Below, in pieces: positions 1 to 9,016 of a DNA stretch of 28,461 bases (the stretch's first letter is position 1; the number at the start of each line of letters is the position of its first letter). This DNA is from JAZOXB01 sp040096185 (lineage in GTDB: Bacteria; Bacillota; Clostridia; Oscillospirales; Oscillospiraceae), in NCBI RefSeq assembly GCF_040096185.1, contig NZ_JBBMFF010000237.1, forward strand, positions 1-28,461, in the 5' to 3' direction. A program made the translations under genes and the position numbers. The notes below the pieces were generated by a model. That model was given only the letters and a program-made list of their open reading frames with translations. It searched no databases and was not told where the DNA came from.

Positions 1-2
1 AT

Positions 3-2486
3 GCGCGAAAAGAGCGCCTTGAGATCATATTTGAAAACAATTTCGGCTGTGTGCGCAGGCGTAATTTTGACGGATCTTTTTTGAATTTTCCAACGATGTC
101 CAAATCGGTCAAGCTGTATCCTTATCAGAAGAATGCCGTGACAAGAATTATTTTTACGCCAAATACCTTGCTGGCGCATGATGTCGGAGCGGGGAAAACC
201 TATGTCATGATCGCCGCCGGTCAGGAAATGAAACGAATGGGTCTTTCTGCAAAGAATATGTACGTTGTACCGAATAATATCGTCGGGCAGTGGAAGAACA
301 TCTTTTCGGTAATGTACCCGAATGCAAAGCTCCTTTGCGTAGCGCCGAAAAATTTTACACCGAACAAGCGTGAGAAAGTGCTTGAGCGTATCCGGGATGA
401 AGAATTTGACGGCATTATCATTGCGTATAGCTGCTTCGAGCAGATTCCCCTGTCCAAAGATTATTACATGGAAGAGCTGAAAGAGAAAAAGAAACTTGTG
501 ACGGAGCTTGCAGAGCAGGAAGGCAAAGCAACTTCAAAACTGAAAAAGAAAAAAGAAGCGCTCGAAAAAGCACTGTCCGAGATGGCGGCGGCTATGGATG
601 ATATGTATGACACCGTTTATTTTGACGAGCTTGGAATCACGCGCCTTTTCGTTGACGAGGCGCATAATTTCAAGAATGTCCCCTTTGAAACCAAGGCCAA
701 CAAGGTTCTCGGCATCAGCGGAAGCGGCTCAAAGAGATGTCAGGATATGATGGACAAGGTCCATATGGTGCAAAAGAAGAACGATGGCAAGGGCGTTGTG
801 CTTGCTACCGGCACGCCGATCACCAACTCGATTACCGACGCATATATCATGCAGCAGTATTTACAGAGCGGGGAGCTTGCCATGCTGGATTTGCAGAGCT
901 TTGACGCGTGGATCGGAATGTTTGCGGAACGCAGCACCGAGTTTGAAATTGATGTTGACACCAGCAGTTACCGGTTGGCGACACGCTTTGCAAAATTTCA
1001 CAACCTACCGGAGCTGACCTCACTACTTTCCTCCATTGCGGATTTTCATCAGGTGGACGCATCTGCCGGTATTCCGGTGCATGACGGATATAACGACGCA
1101 CTTATTGCAAAAACGCCCGCTTTTGCGGCATATCTCGATGATATTTCACAAAGAGCCGACGATGTACGAGGTGGCATGGTCAGTCGAAGGGTCGACAATA
1201 TGCTGAAAATCACAACGGACGGCAGAAAGGCGGCGCTCGACCTGCGGCTGGTTGATCCAAATGCGGAATTTACCTATCAGTCCAAGGTGGCGCGATGTGC
1301 GGAAAATGCGGCAGATATTTATTTTAAGAATGTACAAAGCAAAGCGACGCAGTTGATTTTTTGCGATACTTCCACACCCAAGGCCGGGTTTAACATTTAT
1401 GACGAATTGAAGACCGCACTCATGAACCTCGGCATCCCGGAGGTACAGATCGCCTATATTCATGATGCCGAAACCGAACTGAAAAGAGCGCAGTTGTTCA
1501 TGAAGGTGCGGAGCGGCGACATCCGGATTTTGATCGGCTCGACCTTCAAGCTCGGTTTGGGGGTAAATATTCAGGACAGGCTGATCGCGCTTCATCACAT
1601 TGATGTTCCGTGGCGGCCTGCGGATATGACGCAGCGGGAAGGCCGTATTCTTCGTCAGGGAAACACCAACGTGCAGGTGTATATTTACAGATACATCACC
1701 GAAGGGAGCTTCGACGCATATTCTTGGCAGCTTCTTGAAACAAAGCAGCGGTTTATCTCCGACCTGCTTTCCGGCTCACTGACAGCTCGCAGCGGTGCAG
1801 ACATTGAGGACACGGTGCTGGATTATGCAGAGGTCAAGGCACTGGCGGTCGGAAATCCGCTGGTAAAGCAGCGGGTCGAAGCGGCCAACGAGCTGACGAG
1901 GTATCTTACGCTGCAACGCAAGCTCGTAGATTCCCGGATACGGATGGAAAAAGAGCTTCTGGAGCTTCCGGGAAGGCTGGCGCATCAACGAACGCTGATT
2001 ATCCAATGCGAGGAAGATCTTTCTTATTATCAGGCTTGGAAAGCGGCGAACCCTTTAGCTGCGGATAACCGTCTGAAGAAGGAGGAAGCAGAAAAGCGCA
2101 AAGCCCTTCGTGAAGATATTACCTCAGCAATCAAAAGTCATGTGCTTGAGGCAAGAGAGAAAACACTAATGACTTACAGAGGCTTTGCTATTGTGCTTCC
2201 TGCCAATATGACACAGGAAAAGCCGTATGTTTGGCTCTCCCGCCGGGGCAAATATTATGTCGAGCTGGGCGACACCGAGATTGGCAATCTTATGCGCATC
2301 GATCATGCTCTTGATATGCTGGACGGCCATCTCGAAACGCTGAAAACCGGCTTGTCAAAGCTGACCGAAAAAGAAGCCGAGCTGAAGGCGGAGCTTGCAA
2401 AGGAGGAAAGCTACAGCGAGCAAATAGAAAAATACAGTGCCGAGGTTGAAAAGCTCGATAAAAAGCTTGGGGTAAACAAAAAATGA
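3..2486 (+). CDS. SNF2/DEAD-like helicase, C-terminal part (5' end outside window)
   Basis: The frame is open from base 3 with no stop, so the start lies upstream; the GTG at 51 is an internal codon. Motifs of a superfamily 2 ATPase are clear: Walker A VGAGKT near base 185, the DEAH box in FVDEAHNFKN near 650, motif III-like LATGTPITNS near 800, and the C-terminal lobe GLGVNIQ / PWRPADMTQREGRILRQG near 1555-1665, typical of SNF2 helicases (motifs V and VI). A charged coiled-coil-like tail follows. Proteins of this kind on clostridial integrative elements and plasmids are often very large and carry an N-terminal methylase-like domain; whether this one does cannot be seen. The stop overlaps the start of the MoxR gene by 4 bases (ATGA), so they are probably co-translated. 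Family assignment is sure; the role in element DNA processing or defence is inference. Confidence 0.9.
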   Translation, partial: ARKERLEIIFENNFGCVRRRNFDGSFLNFPTMSKSVKLYPYQKNAVTRIIFTPNTLLAHDVGAGKTYVMIAAGQEMKRMGLSAKNMYVVPNNIVGQWKNIFSVMYPNAKLLCVAPKNFTPNKREKVLERIRDEEFDGIIIAYSCFEQIPLSKDYYMEELKEKKKLVTELAEQEGKATSKLKKKKEALEKALSEMAAAMDDMYDTVYFDELGITRLFVDEAHNFKNVPFETKANKVLGISGSGSKRCQDMMDKVHMVQKKNDGKGVVLATGTPITNSITDAYIMQQYLQSGELAMLDLQSFDAWIGMFAERSTEFEIDVDTSSYRLATRFAKFHNLPELTSLLSSIADFHQVDASAGIPVHDGYNDALIAKTPAFAAYLDDISQRADDVRGGMVSRRVDNMLKITTDGRKAALDLRLVDPNAEFTYQSKVARCAENAADIYFKNVQSKATQLIFCDTSTPKAGFNIYDELKTALMNLGIPEVQIAYIHDAETELKRAQLFMKVRSGDIRILIGSTFKLGLGVNIQDRLIALHHIDVPWRPADMTQREGRILRQGNTNVQVYIYRYITEGSFDAYSWQLLETKQRFISDLLSGSLTARSGADIEDTVLDYAEVKALAVGNPLVKQRVEAANELTRYLTLQRKLVDSRIRMEKELLELPGRLAHQRTLIIQCEEDLSYYQAWKAANPLAADNRLKKEEAEKRKALREDITSAIKSHVLEAREKTLMTYRGFAIVLPANMTQEKPYVWLSRRGKYYVELGDTEIGNLMRIDHALDMLDGHLETLKTGLSKLTEKEAELKAELAKEESYSEQIEKYSAEVEKLDKKLGVNKK

Positions 2487-3601
2487 GTGACGTGAAATTA
2501 ACCAATATTCCTTGTCTGAATGTCGGCAGGGTGATAGAAAAATTGGCTCAGGCGTACAGTGCAGTAATAAAAAACCGGCTTCCCATCAAAACAATGCCCT
2601 CCGTTATGCTCTGGGGGCCGCCCGGTGTCGGTAAGTCACAGGCGATACGGCAGATTGCAAGGGATATTGAGGCAAGCACGGGAAAAACCGTGAAGGTAAC
2701 GGATGTTCGTTTGCTCTTGTTCAATCCCATTGACTTACGCGGAATCCCAACCTCCAATGCGGATAAGACGCTTGCTGTTTGGCTGAAGCCGCAAATCTTT
2801 CAAATGGACCCGGACGAGGATATTGTCAATATCCTCTTTCTGGATGAGATATCTGCCGCACCGCAATCGGTTCAGGCAGCGGCGTATCAGATAACCCTTG
2901 ACCGCGTTGTCGGAGAGCACAGGCTGCCCGATAACTGCATTGTTATTGCAGCGGGCAACCGTACCACAGATAAGTCTGTGGCATACAGGATGCCGAAGGC
3001 ACTTGCAAACAGACTCCTGCATATCGAAATTGAAGGGAGCTTTCATTCGTGGAAGCAATGGGCGATTGCATACGGGATAAATGCCAAGGTCATCGGTTTT
3101 CTCTCCTTCCGGCAGAATTATCTGATGGGCTTTGATCCCGGAAGCGATGATCTTGCGTTCCCGACACCGCGTGCGTGGGAAATGGTGAGCAACCTATTGA
3201 ACGCGGTCAATGACGATATCGATGCGATGTATGCGCTGATCGCCGGTATTGTGGGAGCCGGCGTTGCTGTTGAATTCAGAACATGGGCGAAGGTATATAA
3301 GGACTTGCCGTCAATTGAAGATATTTTTGACGGAAAAATGCCATCCATGCCCGCGAATACGGATGCAATGTACGCCCTGACGGCATCCATGACAGCTTAT
3401 GCGCGAAGCCACAAGGACGACATGGGAAGAATTGCAAATTCGATCCGATATGCAGATAAAATGCCACCGGATTTTGGGGCGGTGTTGATGAAGGACTACA
3501 TGTACATTGAGGAGGGATACAAAGAACGGCTGATGCTGATACCGGAGTTTACAAAATGGCTCCAAAGGAAAGGGAGTTTCATGAATGGTTCCGTTAGATG
3601 A
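2483..3601 (+). CDS. MoxR-like AAA+ ATPase
   Basis: 372 residues. Walker A GPPGVGKS lies at residues 45-52, Walker B ILFLDE at 117-122, sensor-1 Asn in AAGNR near 159, and an arginine-finger-like ANRL near 175. The Walker B to sensor spacing fits MoxR/RavA-type chaperone ATPases, which remodel protein partners and are usually encoded next to a VWA-domain protein. That is the case here: the next gene starts 17 bases inside this one. The ATG overlaps the helicase stop. Residues 200-372 form a helical C-terminal region with no motif I recognise. The chaperone role and pairing are known for the family; the target is unknown. Confidence 0.9.
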   Translation: MSDVKLTNIPCLNVGRVIEKLAQAYSAVIKNRLPIKTMPSVMLWGPPGVGKSQAIRQIARDIEASTGKTVKVTDVRLLLFNPIDLRGIPTSNADKTLAVWLKPQIFQMDPDEDIVNILFLDEISAAPQSVQAAAYQITLDRVVGEHRLPDNCIVIAAGNRTTDKSVAYRMPKALANRLLHIEIEGSFHSWKQWAIAYGINAKVIGFLSFRQNYLMGFDPGSDDLAFPTPRAWEMVSNLLNAVNDDIDAMYALIAGIVGAGVAVEFRTWAKVYKDLPSIEDIFDGKMPSMPANTDAMYALTASMTAYARSHKDDMGRIANSIRYADKMPPDFGAVLMKDYMYIEEGYKERLMLIPEFTKWLQRKGSFMNGSVR

Positions 3602-4892
3602 AAAGGAAAAAGGATATAGGAAGCGCCTTTTACTGTCGCGGCTGCGCATCCTGTGCAACAACGGCTTTTATGGCCTGCTTCTGATGCACATGATCTATTC
3701 AATCGACGAGAAATGTGAAACGGCCGCGACGGACGGCCATCGAATTATCTTTGGACCCAAATTTCTGGACGAGCTCAGCGACGCGGAGCTGGACTTTGTG
3801 ATGATGCATGAGATTCTCCATGTTGTTTTACAGCACTGCTTGAGGCAAGGAGACAGAGATAGCGAGCAGTTTAACATAGCCTGTGACATCGTAGTCAACT
3901 CAAATATACTCCTGTCTGAAAACATGAATTTGAAAGCCATAACCTTGAAGAAATACGGCGAGTCCATGCATCTTGCTCCGGATGGCAAAGAGGGATATGA
4001 ATACACGGCAGAGCAGGTATATGAAATGCTGCCGCCATCGCCTGCAAACGGGAAGCCAAAGCCCGCATTGACTGGCACTTTGGGCGAAGATGGCAGTGAT
4101 GATGAAAAGGACGGTGATGCAAAAGGCAGCGCGTTAGGACGCGCAAAACAAACGCAAGGCAAAAGCAAAAGCACCAAGGCAATATGGGACGATCATACCC
4201 GCTGGGGAATGGAAGAAGAGGATGATACGCTGCGTGACGTTTGGAGAAAGCGGATTGAAGATGCTTGTGAGGCTATTTCAACAAGAGATCCATCTAACCA
4301 AAGAGGACTCCTGCCATTGTTTGCCGAGCGACTTCTTAAGGAATTGAAAAAGCCGCAGACGGATTGGCGGACGGTGCTGAATGATTTTGTTCAGCAGGAA
4401 ATCGTCGATTACTCCTTTATGCCACCGGACAGAAGGCTTGACGAAAGTCCGTTCTTTCTTCCGGATTTCAATGATAAGGATGATTTGGTCGAAGATATTC
4501 TCTTTATGATAGATACTTCTGCTTCAATGTCAGACGGTATGATAACGGCGGCGTATTCCGAGGTAAAGGGCGCGATCGATCAGTTTGACGGCAAGCTCAA
4601 GGGCTGGCTCGGCTTTTTTGACGCGGCGATCATTGCACCGAAGCCCTTTACAAATGAGGCGGAATTAAAAATCATCAAGCCCGCCGGTGGTGGCGGAACG
4701 GATTTTCAGATTATATTTGAATATGTCCGGAAACATATGCAGGACAAATTACCTGCCTGTATTATCATTCTAACGGATGGCTTTGCGCCGTATCCAAAGG
4801 AAAAGCTTGCAGCGGGTATTCCCGTTCTGTGGTTGTTAAATAATGACGTGGTTACCCCGCCTTGGGGGAAGATCGCAAGGATAAAGGAATAA
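3585..4892 (+). CDS. Metallopeptidase-like/VWA protein (DUF2201 type)
   Basis: 435 residues. The N-terminal domain has a zinc-peptidase motif HEILH at residues 75-79 in FVMMHEILHVVLQH, as in the putative metallopeptidase domain that precedes VWA domains in the DUF2201/COG3864 family. A charged, low-complexity linker (about 165-205) follows. The C-terminal VWA-like domain begins near residue 300 with a MIDAS motif DTSAS (310-314) and a later GGGGTDF and LTDGF. It starts inside the MoxR gene behind an AAGGAAAGGGAG-like ribosome site and probably works as the substrate-binding partner of the MoxR ATPase. Whether the HEILH motif is catalytically active is unknown. A 7-base inverted repeat with a long loop (4895-4941) follows but is too weak to call a terminator. 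Confidence 0.88.
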   Translation: MVPLDEKEKGYRKRLLLSRLRILCNNGFYGLLLMHMIYSIDEKCETAATDGHRIIFGPKFLDELSDAELDFVMMHEILHVVLQHCLRQGDRDSEQFNIACDIVVNSNILLSENMNLKAITLKKYGESMHLAPDGKEGYEYTAEQVYEMLPPSPANGKPKPALTGTLGEDGSDDEKDGDAKGSALGRAKQTQGKSKSTKAIWDDHTRWGMEEEDDTLRDVWRKRIEDACEAISTRDPSNQRGLLPLFAERLLKELKKPQTDWRTVLNDFVQQEIVDYSFMPPDRRLDESPFFLPDFNDKDDLVEDILFMIDTSASMSDGMITAAYSEVKGAIDQFDGKLKGWLGFFDAAIIAPKPFTNEAELKIIKPAGGGGTDFQIIFEYVRKHMQDKLPACIIILTDGFAPYPKEKLAAGIPVLWLLNNDVVTPPWGKIARIKE

Positions 4893-5047
4893 TGTGCCTT
4901 ATTGAGTGCGCAGGGAGCGTTATGATCATATTGTTAAGGCAAAAATAGAGCGGATGATTTATCGTGTGCGGTTGATTATGCACCAAATTCGGCACATTGC
5001 TTTTGGTATCATCTCGTTGCAAAGGAAAGAATCCGGAGGTGCGCAGG

Positions 5048-7066
5048 ATGCAATTCTATAAATTTGAAGGCATTACAGATGCCGAAAAGTGGTCAGAGGA
5101 AAATGACAGCCGCAGAATAATGCGCGAGAAGGTACGAAAAATCTCGATGAAAACGAATGACTTCAATCAGCTTCAGCAGCACAGGGCATATCTGTTTGTA
5201 AACAATGCTTCGGAGAGTACGGTAACTGTCGGCGCTATCGTGAAGAACTGTTCCAATATAATTGATTTGATCTCCGAATATCTCCGAACAATTGAAATAG
5301 AGCTAAAAGAAACCTGTCTTGATGAAATAACCTTTAGCTCTCTCCGTAATATGATTAGCTGCGCCAGCAGAAACGATTATATTCGCGATGACGATGAAGT
5401 CCTTGAACAGTTTGATCTGGACAAGCTTGACGGCAGATATAGCAGAGGAATTACATACGGAGAGAGAATTCTTGATGCTTGCGATAAAGAATCTATATAC
5501 GAAGATGCCGGGCGATTTCTTGCAAAGGACACTTTTATCCCTGAACTGAATCGCATTTATGCAGGAGGTGCGAAACAGAATGCCATCGGTCATCCCGTCC
5601 ATTATATGATTCAGACAGATGACCGCGAGACACGAAAAGGGATGTGCCGGATCCTTCTGCAAGCGTTATATGCCAATAACAGGCTGCATAGTAAACGCTA
5701 TTGTTTTCTGGATTTCAGCCCCGGCGAAAGCTTTTCGTGCATGATTTATGATTGCTTATATAAAAGCGCCGTTGGTGGAGCGGTTGTTGTCAGGTACTTG
5801 GCGAACGATGACACGGAGGACGACTATGCGGACTGTGGCAGAGACACGATCGAAATCCTTTGCGAGGTTATGAAAAAATATCGCCATCAGGTTCTTACGG
5901 TGTTTTGCCTTCCGCGTGAATGTACCGCATCGAAAGATATTTTTTATGAGAATCTCGGCAATACAAGCATTGTTGAACTCAAGGAGCAGTTTGTTTCCGG
6001 AGAATGTGCAAAAGCGTTTCTGAAAGGCCTGGCAAAAGATCGCAAAATCCGAACAGATAAAAAGCTGTTTGAAAGGCTTGAGGATGAAAAAGGCTATCTG
6101 GCACCCGATCTTCACAACATATTTGACGATTGGTATAACAATAAACTCAAGACCGTTGTATATCCGCAGTATAGAGATGTTGCTACAGCCAAACGCGAGG
6201 TAATAAAAGCAGCGCCCAAAGGCTCGGCTTATGACGAATTAAGCCGCATGATCGGTCTTGACGAAGCAAAGAAAATGATCAATCAGGCACTGAACTATCA
6301 TAAAGCCCAGAAGCTCTTTGCGGAGAAGGGAATGAAAAACGATCACCCTTCCATGCATATGATTTTCACCGGCAATCCGGGAACGGCAAAAACTACCGTT
6401 GCAAGACTTTTCGCAAGAATCATGAAGGAGAACAACCTTCTCTCGAAAGGAAATCTAATCGAGGTCGGACGCGGCGATCTGGTGGGTAAATATGTCGGAT
6501 GGACAGCACCAACGATTCAGAAAAAATTCAAAGAGGCACAAGGAAGTGTGCTGTTTATTGACGAAGCCTATTCTCTTGTTGATGACAGAGACGGTTCTTT
6601 CGGTGACGAGGCAATTAATACCATTGTCCAGGAGATGGAGAATCATCGCAACGATGTTGTTGTTATCTTTGCGGGCTATCCGGACAAGATGGAGAGCTTC
6701 CTTCAAAAGAATCCCGGACTCAGATCCAGAATTGCTTATCATGTTCCATTCAGTGATTATGACACGGAATCGCTCTGTGAAATAGCAAAGCTTATTGCAA
6801 AGCAAAAGGGTCTGAAATTTACAAAAGAGGCATTTGAAAAACTCTACGGTCTGTTTGACACCGCAAGAACCGAAAGTGATTTCGGCAACGGCCGCTATGT
6901 CAGAAATGTAATCGAAAAAGCAAAAATGGCGCAGGCAACCCGATTGCTGACAATGGATTTTGATTCTGTCGGAAGCGAAGATATTACGACAATTGCATCT
7001 GGGGATATTGAACTCCCAAAGGCAAGTACAAAACCAAAAACAAAACAGATTGGCTTCTGCGCGTAA
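5048..7066 (+). CDS. CbxX/SpoVK-type AAA+ ATPase with degenerate N-terminal AAA-like half
   Basis: I choose the ATG at 5048 because GGAGGT sits 7 bases upstream; an in-frame upstream start at 4997 lacks such a site. The protein has 672 residues. The C-terminal AAA domain starts near residue 392 (YDELSRMIGLDEAKK) with Walker A GNPGTAKT near 441, Walker B VLFIDEAYSL near 500, sensor FAGYPD and arginine finger GLRSRI, a layout typical of CbxX/CfqX, SpoVK and EccA. The N-terminal half contains a region (about residues 180-375) whose secondary-structure order resembles a AAA domain but where the P-loop is replaced by QTDDRETRK. It is separated from the VWA gene by 155 bases of apparently non-coding sequence. 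Its role is probably remodelling of a protein complex of the element; partners are unknown. Confidence 0.85.
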   Translation: MQFYKFEGITDAEKWSEENDSRRIMREKVRKISMKTNDFNQLQQHRAYLFVNNASESTVTVGAIVKNCSNIIDLISEYLRTIEIELKETCLDEITFSSLRNMISCASRNDYIRDDDEVLEQFDLDKLDGRYSRGITYGERILDACDKESIYEDAGRFLAKDTFIPELNRIYAGGAKQNAIGHPVHYMIQTDDRETRKGMCRILLQALYANNRLHSKRYCFLDFSPGESFSCMIYDCLYKSAVGGAVVVRYLANDDTEDDYADCGRDTIEILCEVMKKYRHQVLTVFCLPRECTASKDIFYENLGNTSIVELKEQFVSGECAKAFLKGLAKDRKIRTDKKLFERLEDEKGYLAPDLHNIFDDWYNNKLKTVVYPQYRDVATAKREVIKAAPKGSAYDELSRMIGLDEAKKMINQALNYHKAQKLFAEKGMKNDHPSMHMIFTGNPGTAKTTVARLFARIMKENNLLSKGNLIEVGRGDLVGKYVGWTAPTIQKKFKEAQGSVLFIDEAYSLVDDRDGSFGDEAINTIVQEMENHRNDVVVIFAGYPDKMESFLQKNPGLRSRIAYHVPFSDYDTESLCEIAKLIAKQKGLKFTKEAFEKLYGLFDTARTESDFGNGRYVRNVIEKAKMAQATRLLTMDFDSVGSEDITTIASGDIELPKASTKPKTKQIGFCA

Positions 7067-7083
7067 TACTGCGTGCGAATAAT

Positions 7084-7098
7084 GACGCATTATGCGTC
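7084..7098. promoter_or_regulatory. 15-bp perfect dyad, possible operator
   Basis: GACGCAT-T-ATGCGTC is a perfect 7-base inverted repeat with a single central base. It lies in the 62-base gap before the SMC-like gene. The one-base centre argues for a DNA-binding site rather than an RNA hairpin. Its inner half-sites ACGCA/TGCGT match those of the dyads at 22216-22260, but the spacing differs (3 rather than 7), so a common regulator is only speculation. Confidence 0.3.
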
Positions 7099-7128
7099 TG
7101 CTTTGAGGGAGAAAGGGGGACACAGTGT

Positions 7129-7980
7129 TTGATTCTAAAAAAATTGACAATTGAACAATTCGGAAAAATCGAACATTTTGATGTCCTATTCCATGAACAG
7201 ATTGCTGCAATTACCGTTCCTGATGCAGACGGTATTGCGAAAGCAATTGGGCTGGCTACGAACAACAAAAGCCTGATAGACTGTACGGAGGCATTTACGC
7301 TTTCGGTGAATACACGAATCATACTCAAACTTGAAATTGCCGGCCATCCGTACTCAATTACCGCAAGAGGGCAGCCTCATCGCAAGGAATGTGCTTATGA
7401 AGCAACCGACTGTAGAAACAATACTGCTGCCGACGTGTCTTTACTTTTCAGAGATATACAGCTATGCGAGGAGGAAGAAAGCCTTATCTATTATCGGTAC
7501 GATCCGAAGAATGCATTTTCAAAACGGCTTCTTCATTACAAGGATTCGGAAAAATATTATGCTTTCGGGGATTTTCAAAAGAAAACGAATGGTTCGGGAT
7601 TGACGCAGACCTTTCGGATTTATCTCAAGGAGTTTATCCAAAAATACGAACCCTGTGATTCCTTTGCGGATTTGTATAAAATCGGGATCCGCTCGGACGG
7701 CAGCTTTATCTGGCACTGCGCCGATGCGCCAGGCTCTATGACTGATCTGAATGAGCGGGATAAAAAGCTTTTTGATTATGCTTGCTTTATTGATGTCAAT
7801 AAGTTCTGGAGCGGATTTGAAGACATTCGCGATATAAACCATGAAAAATGGCCAATGCTCATTGATGCCGGAAACATGAATGAGTATCCCGACTTTCATA
7901 GGCTGTTTGCGAAATCAAAAAGTCTGGGGAAGCAGCTGGTAATCATGAATAGGCAAAAAGGAAAAGATGCGAAAGTTTGA
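7129..7980 (+). CDS. SMC/RecF-like protein lacking a P-loop
   Basis: 283 residues, TTG start with an AGGGGG ribosome site about 8 bases upstream. The first residues (MILKKLTIEQFGKIEHFDV) read like the N-terminus of Rad50/RecF/SMC-type ATPases. Where the Walker A P-loop should come, the sequence is ITVPDADGIAKAIGLA, with no GxxGxGKS. Near the C-terminus, PMLIDAGNMNEYPDFHRLF followed by KQLVIMNR lies where Walker B, D-loop and H-loop would be, again without the catalytic DE. There is no long coiled coil. It therefore looks like a non-ATPase relative that may act as a structural partner of a neighbouring ATPase. The similarity is read by eye, so the family call is tentative; the reading frame itself is solid. 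Confidence 0.72.
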   Translation: MILKKLTIEQFGKIEHFDVLFHEQIAAITVPDADGIAKAIGLATNNKSLIDCTEAFTLSVNTRIILKLEIAGHPYSITARGQPHRKECAYEATDCRNNTAADVSLLFRDIQLCEEEESLIYYRYDPKNAFSKRLLHYKDSEKYYAFGDFQKKTNGSGLTQTFRIYLKEFIQKYEPCDSFADLYKIGIRSDGSFIWHCADAPGSMTDLNERDKKLFDYACFIDVNKFWSGFEDIRDINHEKWPMLIDAGNMNEYPDFHRLFAKSKSLGKQLVIMNRQKGKDAKV

Positions 7981-8064
7981 ACGATGGAGTTATCAAAGCA
8001 CTCATCGTACCGACGGGCGCTTTTAATATGCAAGAAAAAGTCGAAAACAGAAAGAAGGCCGCAA

Positions 8065-8388
8065 ATGGAAACGACAAAGAAATGTTCTCTGATTGCAAAA
8101 ATGCTTGAGCGCAAAACCCTTCCGCAGTTACCCGATGAATTTGATAAAGAATACGTGGTGGATGTTGACACGATGACGGATCGGTCATTTTCTCTTTTAA
8201 GACGTTCCGGCTATGTGATACTTCACCGGCCGTATTTTGCAATGTGCGGTTCAACACACAAAAAATATACCTTGAATCCCCACACAAAGCAGGGCGTTGA
8301 TGCCGCGGAAGCGGGTCGCGCAGCGATTTCTTTCTGCGAATTTCTTGAATTGTTTGAAAATACGGATGAAAGCAGGAAAAACTGCTGA
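8065..8388 (+). CDS. Hypothetical protein
   Basis: 107 residues, not recognised. I choose ATG 8065, which has AAAGAAGG six bases upstream; an upstream in-frame ATG at 7984 would add 27 residues rich in Lys and Arg that look non-conserved. The middle of the protein (RRSGYVILHRPYFAMCGSTHKKYTLNPH, read in pieces) has several aromatic residues and ends in an acidic helix. No signal peptide or membrane segment is visible. It lies between the SMC-like gene and further small genes on the same strand, so it is probably part of the same transcript. Confidence 0.6.
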   Translation: METTKKCSLIAKMLERKTLPQLPDEFDKEYVVDVDTMTDRSFSLLRRSGYVILHRPYFAMCGSTHKKYTLNPHTKQGVDAAEAGRAAISFCEFLELFENTDESRKNC

Positions 8389-8472
8389 AATGGCAGCGAT
8401 AATGCACCTTCTCTGGTACATTGCTCATGTTAAAATAAGCGCACAGGAAATGATGAGAGAGAGGCGCGTATT

Positions 8473-9006
8473 ATGATTATTAGGCTCAAAGAGTGGATTT
8501 CCAAACCGGATCATGACGGAAACGGACGGTTGAACGCTTGGATGGAAGACGGTGAAGTTAATTTCCCTATTCCGATTGAAACACATAATGTGTTTCCTGA
8601 AGACGTTAGAATGAACGAGACGCAGGATTTCGAGCTTATTCTGGAGTGCGCAGGCAAGCCTGAAGTATACGAAGATGAAGACGCATACAACAATGCTGCG
8701 CGACATTCCATGGCACCGGAATCGGTGATTCCGGCAGGTGTGTTCTCTGTATCTGGAGATGCTGATTCTGAGCAGAGCGCTTACATTATTCTGAACGGAA
8801 AGGTCGTTAAAACTTATGAGGATTCCGCCCAGTTCGGATTTGACGAAGCGGATATTCTTTATACGCTTTCCTGCCTCGGAAACGAATATGATGCTGTACT
8901 GCACTCTGAATTTTCAGACGATGTGCAAATGAAAGAAGGCAATATCGTTTCCTGCGTTTATCTGGTTCAGGGCTGGCCGAAGCAGAAAGACAGTGGCGAC
9001 GAATAG
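8473..9006 (+). CDS. Hypothetical acidic protein
   Basis: 177 residues, strongly acidic, not recognised. GAGAGAGG stands upstream of the ATG. The protein appears mostly beta with many Asp and Glu residues (for example PEVYEDEDAYNNAARH near residues 64-79) and contains no signal peptide or membrane helix. Its stop lies 10 bases before the next start, which implies translational coupling with the following unknown gene. Acidic small proteins of mobile elements sometimes act as DNA mimics or inhibitors, but nothing here proves that. Confidence 0.7.
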   Translation: MIIRLKEWISKPDHDGNGRLNAWMEDGEVNFPIPIETHNVFPEDVRMNETQDFELILECAGKPEVYEDEDAYNNAARHSMAPESVIPAGVFSVSGDADSEQSAYIILNGKVVKTYEDSAQFGFDEADILYTLSCLGNEYDAVLHSEFSDDVQMKEGNIVSCVYLVQGWPKQKDSGDE

Positions 9007-9016
9007 GGGGGCTTAT

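Noticed and set aside
1146..1598. 150-codon minus-strand open frame inside the helicase gene
   Set aside because: Lies fully opposite a gene with conserved motifs and has no ribosome site or recognisable domain; a shadow frame.
4895..4941. Inverted repeat TGCCTTA/TAAGGCA after the VWA gene as a terminator
   Set aside because: Only 7 base pairs with a loop over 30 bases; followed by AAAAA rather than T.
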